Below are positions 18,660 to 26,692 of a stretch of 64,000 nt of DNA, one piece after another (the first letter of the stretch is position 1; each line of letters opens with the position of its first letter). The position numbers and the translations under genes were made by a program. The notes under the pieces are model-generated. The model made no database searches and had not been told where the DNA came from. It saw nothing but the letters and a program-made list of their open reading frames with translations. This stretch comes from CBDDDW01 sp965226805 (GTDB lineage: Bacteria > Chloroflexota > Dehalococcoidia > Lucifugimonadales > JAGWBF01): assembly GCA_965226805.1 (NCBI GenBank), contig CBDDDW010000029.1, positions 397,143 through 461,142 on the forward strand, read 5' to 3'.

Positions 18660-19387
18660 GCCGCTTCCTTGAGCGACGACAGATTCATAAGGGCCTCGGC
18701 TACTCGAAGATGTTGCGGCTCATCGATATCTACAGCCCGCAGCCTGGGAATGGGGTAACCTACCAGCCGGGGCACGTAGAAGCTCCTTCGCTGGCGTAAC
18801 ACATCGGCCTTGATAAAATAGAAATAGCCCACGTCCACCGTATATTCGGGGAGCTTCTGCCTTTGGGCCATTGCCTTGGGAAAGACGGGGCGCAAAAACT
18901 GCCCCGATTCCTTGAGGGCCCACAGGGGGTGCTCGTAGTAGTGGGTCACAGCCATCGAAGAGTTAGCTCTCTTATGCACGAACATGTTCCAGGCTCCCTG
19001 CAGGTCTTCTGGGAGCATTAGCGCTGCCGTGGGATATATTACGCAGAGGGTCTCGAAGGAGCGGCCACCTTGGACACACGCATCAAGGGCGTGCAGAGTC
19101 ACGTCCACGACCCTAGCCTCGTCGCTGGCCAGTTCCGGTGGACGTTCGAGCACTTCGGCTCCCTCTCCCCGGGCGATTTCAGCGATTTCTTGGTCCTCTG
19201 TGGACACGTGTACCCTGTCAAATATTCCGCTATCCAGGGCAGTGGCGATCGCATATGCTATGAGAGGCCGCCCGTTTAGCGGGGCCACGTTCTTGCGTGG
19301 GAACCGTTTAGACCCGCCTCTCGCAGGGATCACACAGAGAGGGGCAGGACTGTCTCCGCTGGGTCTGCGTCGCCCGCTAGGCGCCAT
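18656..19387 (-). CDS. pseF: Pseudaminic acid cytidylyltransferase
   Basis: 243 residues. CTP-binding IPARGGSKRFPRKN at about 20-33, STEDQEIAEIA, and a C-terminal half with VDVGYFYFIKAD and AVDIDEPQHLRVAEAL, as in PseF proteins. It makes CMP-pseudaminic acid, the donor for the glycosyltransferase. It overlaps the end of the second synthase gene. The other cytidylyltransferase (2288-3022) is clearly different. Confidence 0.85.
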   Translation of the reverse strand: MAPSGRRRPSGDSPAPLCVIPARGGSKRFPRKNVAPLNGRPLIAYAIATALDSGIFDRVHVSTEDQEIAEIARGEGAEVLERPPELASDEARVVDVTLHALDACVQGGRSFETLCVIYPTAALMLPEDLQGAWNMFVHKRANSSMAVTHYYEHPLWALKESGQFLRPVFPKAMAQRQKLPEYTVDVGYFYFIKADVLRQRRSFYVPRLVGYPIPRLRAVDIDEPQHLRVAEALMNLSSLKEAA

Positions 19388-20451
19388 CGGAGAGGTCCTC
19401 CCAGTCCACGGGTTCGTCCGCCGGCTTGTCTAGCTTCAGACGCTTGCCCATGACCATGTCGGTGAACTCCGGAGATATGGAATAGCCGGGCCGTTTGTAG
19501 TTGATCATATCCGCGGTGATGACCTCCCCCACTTTGACGTCCCTGTTGAAGACGACGCTGCGGCGGACCTTTTTCATGGCCTCTCGTTCGTCGGCGCTCA
19601 TGTTCCAGGTCCAGGGAGACCCAAGGGCGATCTCCACGTCTCTGAGCCTCTGAACAAAGGGACGCATCTCATCAGGCTCCAGGGACATGATGTGTTCAGC
19701 GCTCTCGGTGTTACGGTCCAGCGTGATGGTCTTCTCAACCATATGGGCACCCAGCGTCAGGGCGGCGATGTTCATATCAATATCGGGGGAGTGATCAGAG
19801 AATCCCACAGGGTATTGAAAACTGCTGAGGTAAACCGGCACCATATTCAGCCGGACGCTTCCCAACGGGGAGGGATACCCTGAAGGGCAGTGGACAATAA
19901 CGATCTGGTCGTTACCGGCCCCTAAGCAGGTCCTGATGGCCTGTTCCAGCTCCCCCAGGGTACCGCGGGTGTCGAGGAGTATGGGAAGCCCGGAGCGGGC
20001 CGCGTGGCCGATGAGTGGGTAGTTGTTCATGTCTCCGCCGGCGATCTTGATACAAGGCGAACCTATGTCCACCAGGAAGTCAATGGACTCGAAGGAGTCG
20101 GGGCGTGGAGAAGAATAGCATGCCCACTTCATCGGCGTGGGCTTTGAGTTTGGCCCAGTCCGCATAGGGCATCTCCCGCCGCTTCAATATCGTAGTCAGT
20201 GCCTCCATCTTGGTCCCAGAAGTCGACTCATATTCGAACTGTACATCCTGGCGAGACATAATCTTATCGACGAAGATGGTTTGGAATTTGATCGCGTCCA
20301 CGCCTGCGTGCTTGGCGTGGTCGACCATGTTGATGGCCGACTCGAGGCCGGTGTGCGTCGCTCCACCCTCGAATACGATGAATGTGGGTTCACCGTCCCC
20401 AATCCATTTGTCGCCGATCTTGACTTTCTTACGTGAGAAGGCTGTTGCCAT
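19377..20451 (-). CDS. NeuB/SpsE-family nonulosonic acid synthase, divergent (frameshifted near 20100)
   Basis: ATG 20451 is preceded by AAGGAG. The N-terminal part (to about 20105) and the rest (ending 19377) are in two frames. Removing one base from the GGGG run at 20100-20103 joins FFSTP to DSFESIDFL and gives about 357 residues. KFQT, CIKIAGGD, GFSDHS, MVEKTITLD and a C-terminal SAF domain are present. The usual substrate loop (AExGxNHxG) reads FEGGATHTG, so Asn is Thr. It is a second, unusual synthase besides PseI and may accept a different sugar. Confidence 0.82.
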
Positions 20452-20465
20452 TCGTTGCTTCTCCT

Positions 20466-21668
20466 TCACATGGGAGAACTGGAAAAGGTAGTGAGAACCT
20501 TGTCCAGGGCCCGCAGCACATCTTCCTGGTCGTCGTCGGACATAGCCGGAAAGAGGGGGAGGGTTATGAGTCGGTGGAACAGCGACTCGGCCACCGGGCA
20601 GGTGCCCTCACTGTATCCCCAGGTGCGGCGGTAGTAGGGATGGAGGTGAACCAGAGGATAGTGGAGCTGCACGCCGATGTTCTCTCCCCGGAGCGCTCCC
20701 ATAACCGTGTCCCGGTCCGCTGACAGGGTCTCGATGTTGAGAAGCGCCACAAACAGGTGCCACGCGTGGCGGACGTAGTCAGGTGCCACAGGCAACGAGA
20801 CGAAGGGGGAGTCCGCCAGATGATCCTGGTAGCGCCGTGCCAGGGCCTCCCTTCGTTGAAGGAAGCCTTCCAGTTTATGTAGCTGGCTCAGGCCCAGGGC
20901 GCATTGCATGTCGGTAACGCGGTAGTTGTAGCCTATTTCCCGAATCTCATAGTTCCAGGGGTGCTCCCGGTCTGGGTAGACCATGCCGTGGTGGCGGAAG
21001 GTCTTCATCCGCTCCGCCAGGGTTTCGTCGTTGGTGAGCACCATACCACCTTCGCCGGAGGTGATGTGCTTCACTGGATGGAAGCTGAAAACGCTCATGT
21101 GGCTGATGGTCCCGAGGTTCCGGCCCTTGTATTGAGCGCCGAGGGCATGACAAGCGTCTTCGATGACCGTCAGGCCATGTCGGTCCGCCAGGTCCATGAT
21201 GGCGTCCAGCTCCACCGGGCAGCCCGCAAAGTCGACCGGTAGTATAGCCTTGGTGCGAGACGTGATGCGACGGGCGACGTCCTGCGGATCAATGTTTAGG
21301 GACTCCGGTAACACGTCGGCAAATACCGGCTTCGCTCCTTGGAATGCGATACAGCTGGCTGTGGCAGCGAATGTCAGGGGAGTAGTGATGGCCTCGTCGC
21401 CGGGTCCGAGGTCCGCCGCGAAGGCCGCGGCATGCAACGCAGCGGTGCCGGAGCTGAAGGCGACCGCGTATCTGGCTCCCACGTACTCCGCGACGGCCGT
21501 TTCGAACTCGGCAACCCGAGGTCCGGTCGTGAGCCACCCGGACCTGAGGACCCGCACCACAGCGGCGATGTCATCCTCGTCGATCGAATGCCGCCCGTAG
21601 GGTAGAGGCGACGGGCGAACAGGAACGCCGCCGTTAATTGCCAGGGGTTCAGGTATCACTTTCCTCAT
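20466..21668 (-). CDS. pseC: UDP-4-amino-4,6-dideoxy-N-acetyl-beta-L-altrosamine transaminase
   Basis: 400 residues. DegT family; the start YGRHSIDEDDIAAVVRVLRS, SSGTAALHAA, the catalytic lysine in FHPVKHITSGEGG and EIGYNYRVTDMQCALGLSQL match PseC. It transaminates the 4-keto product of PseB. It is preceded immediately by pseB with a 4-bp overlap, the usual pseB-pseC order, and followed after 14 bases by the second synthase. Confidence 0.92.
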   Translation of the reverse strand: MRKVIPEPLAINGGVPVRPSPLPYGRHSIDEDDIAAVVRVLRSGWLTTGPRVAEFETAVAEYVGARYAVAFSSGTAALHAAAFAADLGPGDEAITTPLTFAATASCIAFQGAKPVFADVLPESLNIDPQDVARRITSRTKAILPVDFAGCPVELDAIMDLADRHGLTVIEDACHALGAQYKGRNLGTISHMSVFSFHPVKHITSGEGGMVLTNDETLAERMKTFRHHGMVYPDREHPWNYEIREIGYNYRVTDMQCALGLSQLHKLEGFLQRREALARRYQDHLADSPFVSLPVAPDYVRHAWHLFVALLNIETLSADRDTVMGALRGENIGVQLHYPLVHLHPYYRRTWGYSEGTCPVAESLFHRLITLPLFPAMSDDDQEDVLRALDKVLTTFSSSPM

Positions 21669-22657
21669 GATTGAAGCTCGGCTACCTCCGCCTGAAGCTC
21701 CCCGCTACTTAGCCACCGGGTGTTGGTGTCGCTGCGGAAGCGAAAGCCGGCTGGTAGCGGGGTGCCGCCACGGGGTTGTGCCTCGAAATCCCAGAACGGT
21801 AGCTGTGGATCGATGATGTAGAAATTATCGAATTCCCTGGTGTACGCGGCCTCTTCTTCGGTGATCAGCTCTTCATTGAGCTTTTCTCCAGCGCGGACAC
21901 CGATCATCTCCCATTTAGCGTCCGGCGCTACGGCGTTCGCTATATCCGGCAGGCTCATCGATGGAATCTTCGGCACAAACACCTCGCCACCTGACATGGT
22001 CTGAATGGAGTCGATAACCAACCTTACGCCCTGCTCCAAGGTGATCCAGAAGCGGGTCATGCGTTCATCGGTGATCTGAATCACCCCGTTGTCACGTTGC
22101 TCCAAGAAGACGTTGATCACGCTGCCACGGCTGCCAACCACATTGCCATAGCGTACGCAGCTGAACCTGGTGGTCCGTCCTCCGGCGTATGAATTGGCCT
22201 GAATGAACAGCTTTTCGGCGACAAGTTTGGTGGCGCCATAGAGGTTTACCGGATGTACAGCTTTGTCGGTGCTTAAAAACATGACTCTACTTACCCCGGA
22301 GTCGATGGAGGCGTCAATAACATTGGCGGTCCCGCTGATGTTCGTCTTTACGGCTTCGATGGGATTGTACTCTGCAGCCGGCACCTGCTTGAGAGCTGCT
22401 GCGTGCACGACAATATCGACCCCGTACATGGCTCTGTAAAGCCGTTCCTTATCTCTTACGTCTCCTATAAAAAAGCGTAACCGGTCATCAGTTATCTGCT
22501 GGCTCATCTGGAGCTGCTTGAGCTCGTCACGGGAGTAGACGCGCACAACGGCCGGGTCCTGGTCGCGCAAGACTACCTCTGTGAACTTTCTCCCAAAAGA
22601 GCCAGTTCCCCCTGTAATCAGAATGGTCTTTCCCGAGAAGTACAAAGAGCTTTCCAT
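21665..22657 (-). CDS. pseB: UDP-N-acetylglucosamine 4,6-dehydratase (inverting)
   Basis: 330 residues from ATG 22657 with GGAG five bases upstream. GGTGSFGRKF binds NADP, and STDKAVHPVNLYGATK holds the catalytic Asp-Lys and YxxxK. The RDELKQLQM and AALKQVPAAEYNP motifs are diagnostic for PseB. It makes UDP-2-acetamido-2,6-dideoxy-L-arabino-hexos-4-ulose, the first committed step to pseudaminic acid. It is the first enzyme gene of the operon, 183 bp behind the NusG-like gene. Confidence 0.93.
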   Translation of the reverse strand: MESSLYFSGKTILITGGTGSFGRKFTEVVLRDQDPAVVRVYSRDELKQLQMSQQITDDRLRFFIGDVRDKERLYRAMYGVDIVVHAAALKQVPAAEYNPIEAVKTNISGTANVIDASIDSGVSRVMFLSTDKAVHPVNLYGATKLVAEKLFIQANSYAGGRTTRFSCVRYGNVVGSRGSVINVFLEQRDNGVIQITDERMTRFWITLEQGVRLVIDSIQTMSGGEVFVPKIPSMSLPDIANAVAPDAKWEMIGVRAGEKLNEELITEEEAAYTREFDNFYIIDPQLPFWDFEAQPRGGTPLPAGFRFRSDTNTRWLSSGELQAEVAELQS

Positions 22658-22790
22658 CAAGACTCCAAATTGCGATATTCCTTGGTAGGTGGTGAGTTCG
22701 TGGACCTGATAAAACGACCGTGGATGATCTCAGGGTGGACATGGGCCCGGTGATGAGGCTGGAAGAAGCCGAACTTAATAGCAGAGCCCT

Positions 22791-22807
22791 CCTGGGCTTA
22801 GCCCAGG
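22791..22807 (-). promoter_or_regulatory. 7-bp hairpin in the leader between NusG-like gene and pseB
   Basis: CCTGGGC-TAA-GCCCAGG on the minus strand, a perfect 7-bp stem with a 3-base loop. It is not followed by a U-tract, so it is not a simple terminator. It lies in the 183-bp leader directly after the specialised NusG-like gene and before the sugar genes. This is where a recruitment or pause site for an RfaH-type factor would be expected; that role is an inference. Confidence 0.4.
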
Positions 22808-22840
22808 CATCAGACAGGCGTAATATGAGTGTTCTCGGAG

Positions 22841-23488
22841 CTAGTCGCTACGACGAAGAACACCGCTGTTTAGGCCGCCAGAAGGAGCCAGTGTACCCTC
22901 GACCATTCGTGGGCCCCGTCCTCGAATCCAGCGTCCTCTGCCCCTGGTCCGGCGGTGGGATCGCCCGCTCCAGTTGGCGTTAACCCCACCAATTCCCACC
23001 GGCTGTAAATGGTGCCAGGGGACCTTAGCCTCGACTCTGCGCCCCAGGAATTCTAGTAACACCCGTACTCGAGCCTGCGGAGACTGGGCTTCCGTGACTA
23101 CCTCCGCCAAGCTTTCCACAGGCCCCAAAGAGACCCGGACCTTCTCACCGGGCCGGTACTGTGTCCACACCCCTCCGAAGGCGTTCAGAGTCTCCACCCG
23201 CTGGGCCAACTCTGTTATTACGCGGTCTGGCACCTCTGCCACCACCCCTTCGAAGGCCACTACGCCCACCAACTGAGGCATCTTGCGAAGCTGCTGCAAG
23301 CCCCCTTCTTCCAGGTTGTAGTGTAAGAAGAGGTAGCCGGGGAACAGAGGCGTGTCGGGATGGCCAGACCGGGGGCGCGGTGTCTTCGCGCACGGCAGAA
23401 ACACCTCGATCCCCGCTCCACTGAGACGTTCCCGAGCGGCGTATTCGGCCAAGGGTTTGGTTCGAGCGGCATACCAGTGTAGCGCCAT
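22841..23488 (-). CDS. NusG/RfaH/UpxY-type transcription antitermination protein
   Basis: 215 residues. N-terminal NGN domain with WYAARTKPLAE and FPGYLFLHY, then a KOW domain starting YRPGEKVRVSLGP (about 115-165). The last 45 or so residues are an Arg/Gly-rich tail not usual for the family. Specialised NusG paralogues at the head of capsule or LPS operons bind RNA polymerase and prevent early termination, allowing very long transcripts. Its ATG overlaps the regulator's stop (TGATG). It would suit the roughly 23-kb operon that follows. Confidence 0.85.
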   Translation of the reverse strand: MALHWYAARTKPLAEYAARERLSGAGIEVFLPCAKTPRPRSGHPDTPLFPGYLFLHYNLEEGGLQQLRKMPQLVGVVAFEGVVAEVPDRVITELAQRVETLNAFGGVWTQYRPGEKVRVSLGPVESLAEVVTEAQSPQARVRVLLEFLGRRVEAKVPWHHLQPVGIGGVNANWSGRSHRRTRGRGRWIRGRGPRMVEGTLAPSGGLNSGVLRRSD

Positions 23489-24135
23489 CAGGACCCCTGC
23501 CCGGATTTAGCCCCCGGGAAAAAGGTGATCAGATTCTCCAGGCTAACACCCTGATCCAGCACATCCACGTAGGCTCCATCCGACCCCTTTAGAGATGCGA
23601 CCACCACCTTATCGTATTCTCGAGGCTTCATCGTGCTGAGGTCGCGGACGGGCATGCCCAAGAATTTGCCATTTGCCTGGTCGCTGGAGCCGAAGGTGCC
23701 GGAGGCGAAGACGTCGATCTCCTCTATTCCTATCTCTTTGAGCCCCAGGTAGACCAATTCCGCAAAACTGTCGGTTCCATAGATCGCTACCCGGGACTCC
23801 TCGTTCAGAGCAAAGGGCGCCAGTTCGTCGCGGAGGGTCTGACGTACTTGCTGATAGTGGTCGAGGGTCCGGCGCACGAACCCAACCGTTAGCTGAATTT
23901 TCCGCGTGAATCCTTCGGGTGTGAGGTTGTAGAGCCAGTGTTTCCAGCCGGCGTGAGTAATGCGTACGTAGCCCTTTTGAGCGAGGCTTTTTAGCAGAAT
24001 GTTGGTCACACCAAGCGCTATTCCTACTCTTTGGGAAAGGTCTCTCTGGCTGGCATCGGGCGTGCGGGTGACTTCCGATAGAAGCCGTAGCTCCCGGTTG
24101 CTGGAATTCTCGGTATGTTCGTCCGATGAACGCAC
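23488..24135 (-). CDS. Winged-helix (MarR-like, EPS-associated) transcriptional regulator
   Basis: 215 residues from GTG 24135. A winged helix (about 15-75: SQRDLSQRVGIALGVTNILLKSL with recognition helix and wing) is followed by an alpha/beta domain beginning VAIYGTDSFAELVYLGL, which looks Rossmann-like. The N-terminal part resembles the EPS-associated MarR-type regulators found at the head of polysaccharide loci. The -10 box ends only eight bases before the start codon, so the message is probably leaderless. It likely controls this operon; the ligand of the second domain is unknown. Confidence 0.75.
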   Translation of the reverse strand: MRSSDEHTENSSNRELRLLSEVTRTPDASQRDLSQRVGIALGVTNILLKSLAQKGYVRITHAGWKHWLYNLTPEGFTRKIQLTVGFVRRTLDHYQQVRQTLRDELAPFALNEESRVAIYGTDSFAELVYLGLKEIGIEEIDVFASGTFGSSDQANGKFLGMPVRDLSTMKPREYDKVVVASLKGSDGAYVDVLDQGVSLENLITFFPGAKSGQGS

Positions 24136-24142
24136 TGTGTTC

Positions 24143-24171
24143 AGTATACGAACGCATCATTTCCTTGTCAA
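24143..24171 (-). promoter_or_regulatory. Consensus sigma-70 promoter of the polysaccharide operon
   Basis: TTGACA (24166-24171) and TATACT (24143-24148) on the minus strand with exactly 17 bases between. The expected start of transcription falls at or next to the GTG of the regulator at 24135. No Shine-Dalgarno site can fit, so translation is probably leaderless. A GTATAC core overlapping the -10 could also be an operator. Confidence 0.75.
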
Positions 24172-24362
24172 GCCGTTACGGATATCATTATCGAGCGCTT
24201 TGCGGTGTGGCCTGTCTCTAAACAACAGACTCCACGGGCGCAGAGCTTGATCTTTGCCCGGGGAGATGGCTGTGTTTGTAAGGGAGGGTGTCGTGACATC
24301 CGGCGGAGGGCAGTTAGGTAATGGAGGGGATTTCGGTGGCCGTATAAGGCGAAGGCTGCGTC

Positions 24363-24499
24363 TGTCTTAAGATGGCATGTTTTCAGGCTGCCGAACCGGA
24401 CTTTCGGTCAGCTTCGGCCCTTGGGTTGAACAGTCGGTAACCTATGCCCCGTTCGGTCAGGGGACCGGCTTGTCCCAGCGACCCATATATCTTAAGACA
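24363..24499. other. Foldable 137-bp intergenic element (structured RNA candidate or MITE)
   Basis: Bounded by a perfect 11-bp inverted repeat, TGTCTTAAGAT (24363-24373) and ATCTTAAGACA (24489-24499). Inside are GGCAT/ATGCC (24374-24378/24444-24448), GCTG-ACCG/CGGT-CAGC (24387-24412), an alternative CCGAA/TTCGG pairing (24391-24395/24413-24417), and GGGAC-CGGCTT-GTCCC (24461-24476). The nested stems would close a multi-branched RNA on either strand. The bounding repeat could equally be the ends of a miniature transposon, although no target duplication is seen. The rest of 24172-24585 holds no convincing gene. Confidence 0.45.
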
Positions 24500-24585
24500 T
24501 GAAGACACGGGGTGTGTGACAATACCGTGACAAAATCAGCGGTGGCAATTCGGGCAGGTCCGGACAGAGCGCCCTGGGAGGCAGA

Positions 24586-25545
24586 CTATTTCGCGCGGTC
24601 GGGCAGGTAGGCCATCAAAGCATCTTCCGAAGTGTAGAAGAATCGAAATCCTGTCTCTTTCTTGAGCTTTCCGGTGCTGACGATTATGGGGTAGCGGATA
24701 AAGTCTAGTCCGGCGGCCGGGGCATCTTTTTGGATGCCAAGGCTCCAGGCCATCTGCGTCAGAGGGTAAGCCATCGGTGCGGGCAGGAAGATCAGCTTGC
24801 GCCGTGACAGCATGGCCATCCGCTTGTAATGGATCACTCCATCTCCCGCAACGTTAAAGGTGCCGGGACAAGGCTCTGTGACCAGCTGGTGAAGGAGTTT
24901 CGCCAGGTCGTCTTCGTGTACGAACTGTAAGGGTGGATTGTACCCCATCACGCCCAAAAGCAACGGTTTGAAGAAAGCACGAGTTACGAAGTTGTCTGCT
25001 CCGGGCCCCATCACGACGCAGGACCGAAGGATCGTTACGTTCACCTTAGGGTTTTGCCGGGCGAACTCCTGTACTTCCTTCTCACACAAAGCTTTGTCGT
25101 AGGAATACTGAAAACCCATGGACGGTCGGATGGTAGCCCTCTCGGTTATGGGGACCGGGTTGTCCCTGTGGGCGCCGTATATGGTGTGAGAGCTCAGGTA
25201 GATGACGTTTCTCACTTTGAGGGACTGGCACGCTTTGAGGACGCTTCCCACACCTTTGAGATTCGTCCGGCGGATCATTTCCTTCTCCCGGCGGTTTCGG
25301 CCTGGCCGTAGGGCAAAGGCGAGGTGTACGACAGTATTCACCTTGTGGTCACGAAAGGTGTCGTCCAGGGGTTGGGTCACGTCCCGCCTTTCGGCGGCCA
25401 CGTTATGGTAGGGCATGGGAAGGGGTCGTGTGTCTATCGCCACCGACTTCTCTAAACGGGCATCACTTTCGAGCTCCTGGAGCAGCCGGCTGCCGATATA
25501 GCCGGAGGCGCCTGTGACAGCTACTCGTGGGGCTGGGTCAGGCAT
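24586..25545 (-). CDS. NAD-dependent epimerase/dehydratase (SDR), last gene of hopanoid operon
   Basis: 319 residues from ATG 25545, which overlaps the preceding stop by 8 bp; the longer frame to 25599 is rejected. GASGYIGSRLL at the N-terminus binds NAD(P). The serine stretch is YLSSHTIYG and the active-site Tyr is probably in YSYDKA (YxxxK). Atypical extended SDR with NAAGDG-like FNVAGDG. Substrate unknown; being cotranscribed with hopanoid genes it could modify a lipid-linked or free sugar. Confidence 0.75.
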   Translation of the reverse strand: MPDPAPRVAVTGASGYIGSRLLQELESDARLEKSVAIDTRPLPMPYHNVAAERRDVTQPLDDTFRDHKVNTVVHLAFALRPGRNRREKEMIRRTNLKGVGSVLKACQSLKVRNVIYLSSHTIYGAHRDNPVPITERATIRPSMGFQYSYDKALCEKEVQEFARQNPKVNVTILRSCVVMGPGADNFVTRAFFKPLLLGVMGYNPPLQFVHEDDLAKLLHQLVTEPCPGTFNVAGDGVIHYKRMAMLSRRKLIFLPAPMAYPLTQMAWSLGIQKDAPAAGLDFIRYPIIVSTGKLKKETGFRFFYTSEDALMAYLPDRAK

Positions 25546-25909
25546 CTGATGGGGCGTCCATAAAGTCGAACTGAAGTGTGCCCAAACCGGGCACTTCAAA
25601 TCCCATTCCGATCGTGTGGCGTTCCTCGCTCAGATTCATGCCTTCGATAGTTACGGTCGTGATCTTTTTCATGTCCAGGGTGAATGGCGTGCTGGAGGAA
25701 ATGCTTTCGAAGGAGCACTGCCTGCCGTCTACCTGGAAGGCACAGTTCGCTAGCGGTATCTCATGACCATCAACGCTCAGCGGAAGAAGCCTCCGGGCGT
25801 AACCGCTGCCAAGCGTGTTCATCAGCTCGAACTGGAACCCAGTGCTCGTGTTGCGCAGGCTTCCCTTGACGTACAGCCTTCGTAGCAGAAAACTAGGGAT
25901 AGTTACCAT
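25538..25909 (-). CDS. Conserved-looking small protein of unknown function
   Basis: 123 residues from ATG 25909 (GAGAGG five bases upstream; an ATG at 25927 is also open). I do not recognise the family. The sequence alternates short hydrophobic and polar stretches (predicted mostly beta) with no signal peptide, membrane helix or cysteine motif. It lies between the aldolase and the SDR and overlaps the latter by 8 bp, so it belongs to the same operon. Confidence 0.6.
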   Translation of the reverse strand: MVTIPSFLLRRLYVKGSLRNTSTGFQFELMNTLGSGYARRLLPLSVDGHEIPLANCAFQVDGRQCSFESISSSTPFTLDMKKITTVTIEGMNLSEERHTIGMGFEVPGLGTLQFDFMDAPSDA

Positions 25910-25983
25910 GCTTGCCTCTCCACCCATATTATCACGGGCGCCCCCTATGTGTTTCGATAACTTCTATGACCGAGTCCACTCTG

Positions 25984-26667
25984 TCAATTATTTCCGGGGT
26001 TATTCATCCGCTCAGCGGCCTTCTGCATGAGGAATAGCTCTCGTTGGATCTCGACGGCCTCCGAAGGCAGCGGCGTAGCCTTCCCAATAAGAGAGGCGTA
26101 TATAAATATTTGCGCCGCTCTTTCCACCATCTGGCACACTTCCAATGCTTCCCACGGCTCCCTCCCTACCCCTATCAGACCGTGATTCCGCAGAAGCACT
26201 GCGTTCCGCTCTCCGAGGGAGTGGCAGGCATTGCGGGCAAGCTCCTCGCTGGCGGGGAACCCATACTCTGCTACTTCCACCCTGCCACCGACCTTTATCA
26301 CCATCTCGTCAATCAAGGGGGGTATAGGCAGGCCAGCCACTGCTGCCACAGAAGAGTAGGGCGAATGGGTATGAATTATCGCTCCGACATCCGCACGCGC
26401 CTGGTATAGCTCAAGGTGCAGTGCGGTTTCGCTGGAGGGAAGGTGGTCCCCCTTTACGGCGCCTCCTGCCAGATCCACGACCACCAGGTCTTCTGGGCTC
26501 ATCCGGCCGTAGCGGAATCGGCTCGGCGTAATGAGGACGAGGTCTTCGTCCTCATTCCCGGTCAGGCGAAGGCTGGCATTGCCGCTGGAGCCGGCCACGA
26601 GCCCCTGTTTGACCATTTCGTCGGTCACCTCCAGGAGCAGCTGCCTCTCTCGATGATTCTGTCCCAA
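25984..26667 (-). CDS. Class II aldolase/adducin-family protein (L-fuculose-phosphate aldolase-like)
   Basis: 227 residues. GLVAGSSGNASLRL binds the phosphate, HTHSPYSSVAA supplies two zinc His ligands, and LRNHGLIGVG another. The glutamate in SSETALHLELY matches the catalytic Glu. These enzymes split sugar-1-phosphates or related esters into dihydroxyacetone phosphate and an aldehyde. TTG start with GGAGG four bases upstream. It follows an FGGY kinase by 25 bp, so kinase then aldolase is a plausible short sugar route. Confidence 0.85.
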   Translation of the reverse strand: MGQNHRERQLLLEVTDEMVKQGLVAGSSGNASLRLTGNEDEDLVLITPSRFRYGRMSPEDLVVVDLAGGAVKGDHLPSSETALHLELYQARADVGAIIHTHSPYSSVAAVAGLPIPPLIDEMVIKVGGRVEVAEYGFPASEELARNACHSLGERNAVLLRNHGLIGVGREPWEALEVCQMVERAAQIFIYASLIGKATPLPSEAVEIQRELFLMQKAAERMNNPGNN

Positions 26668-26692
26668 TGATCCTCCACGACGTGGGGCCCGC

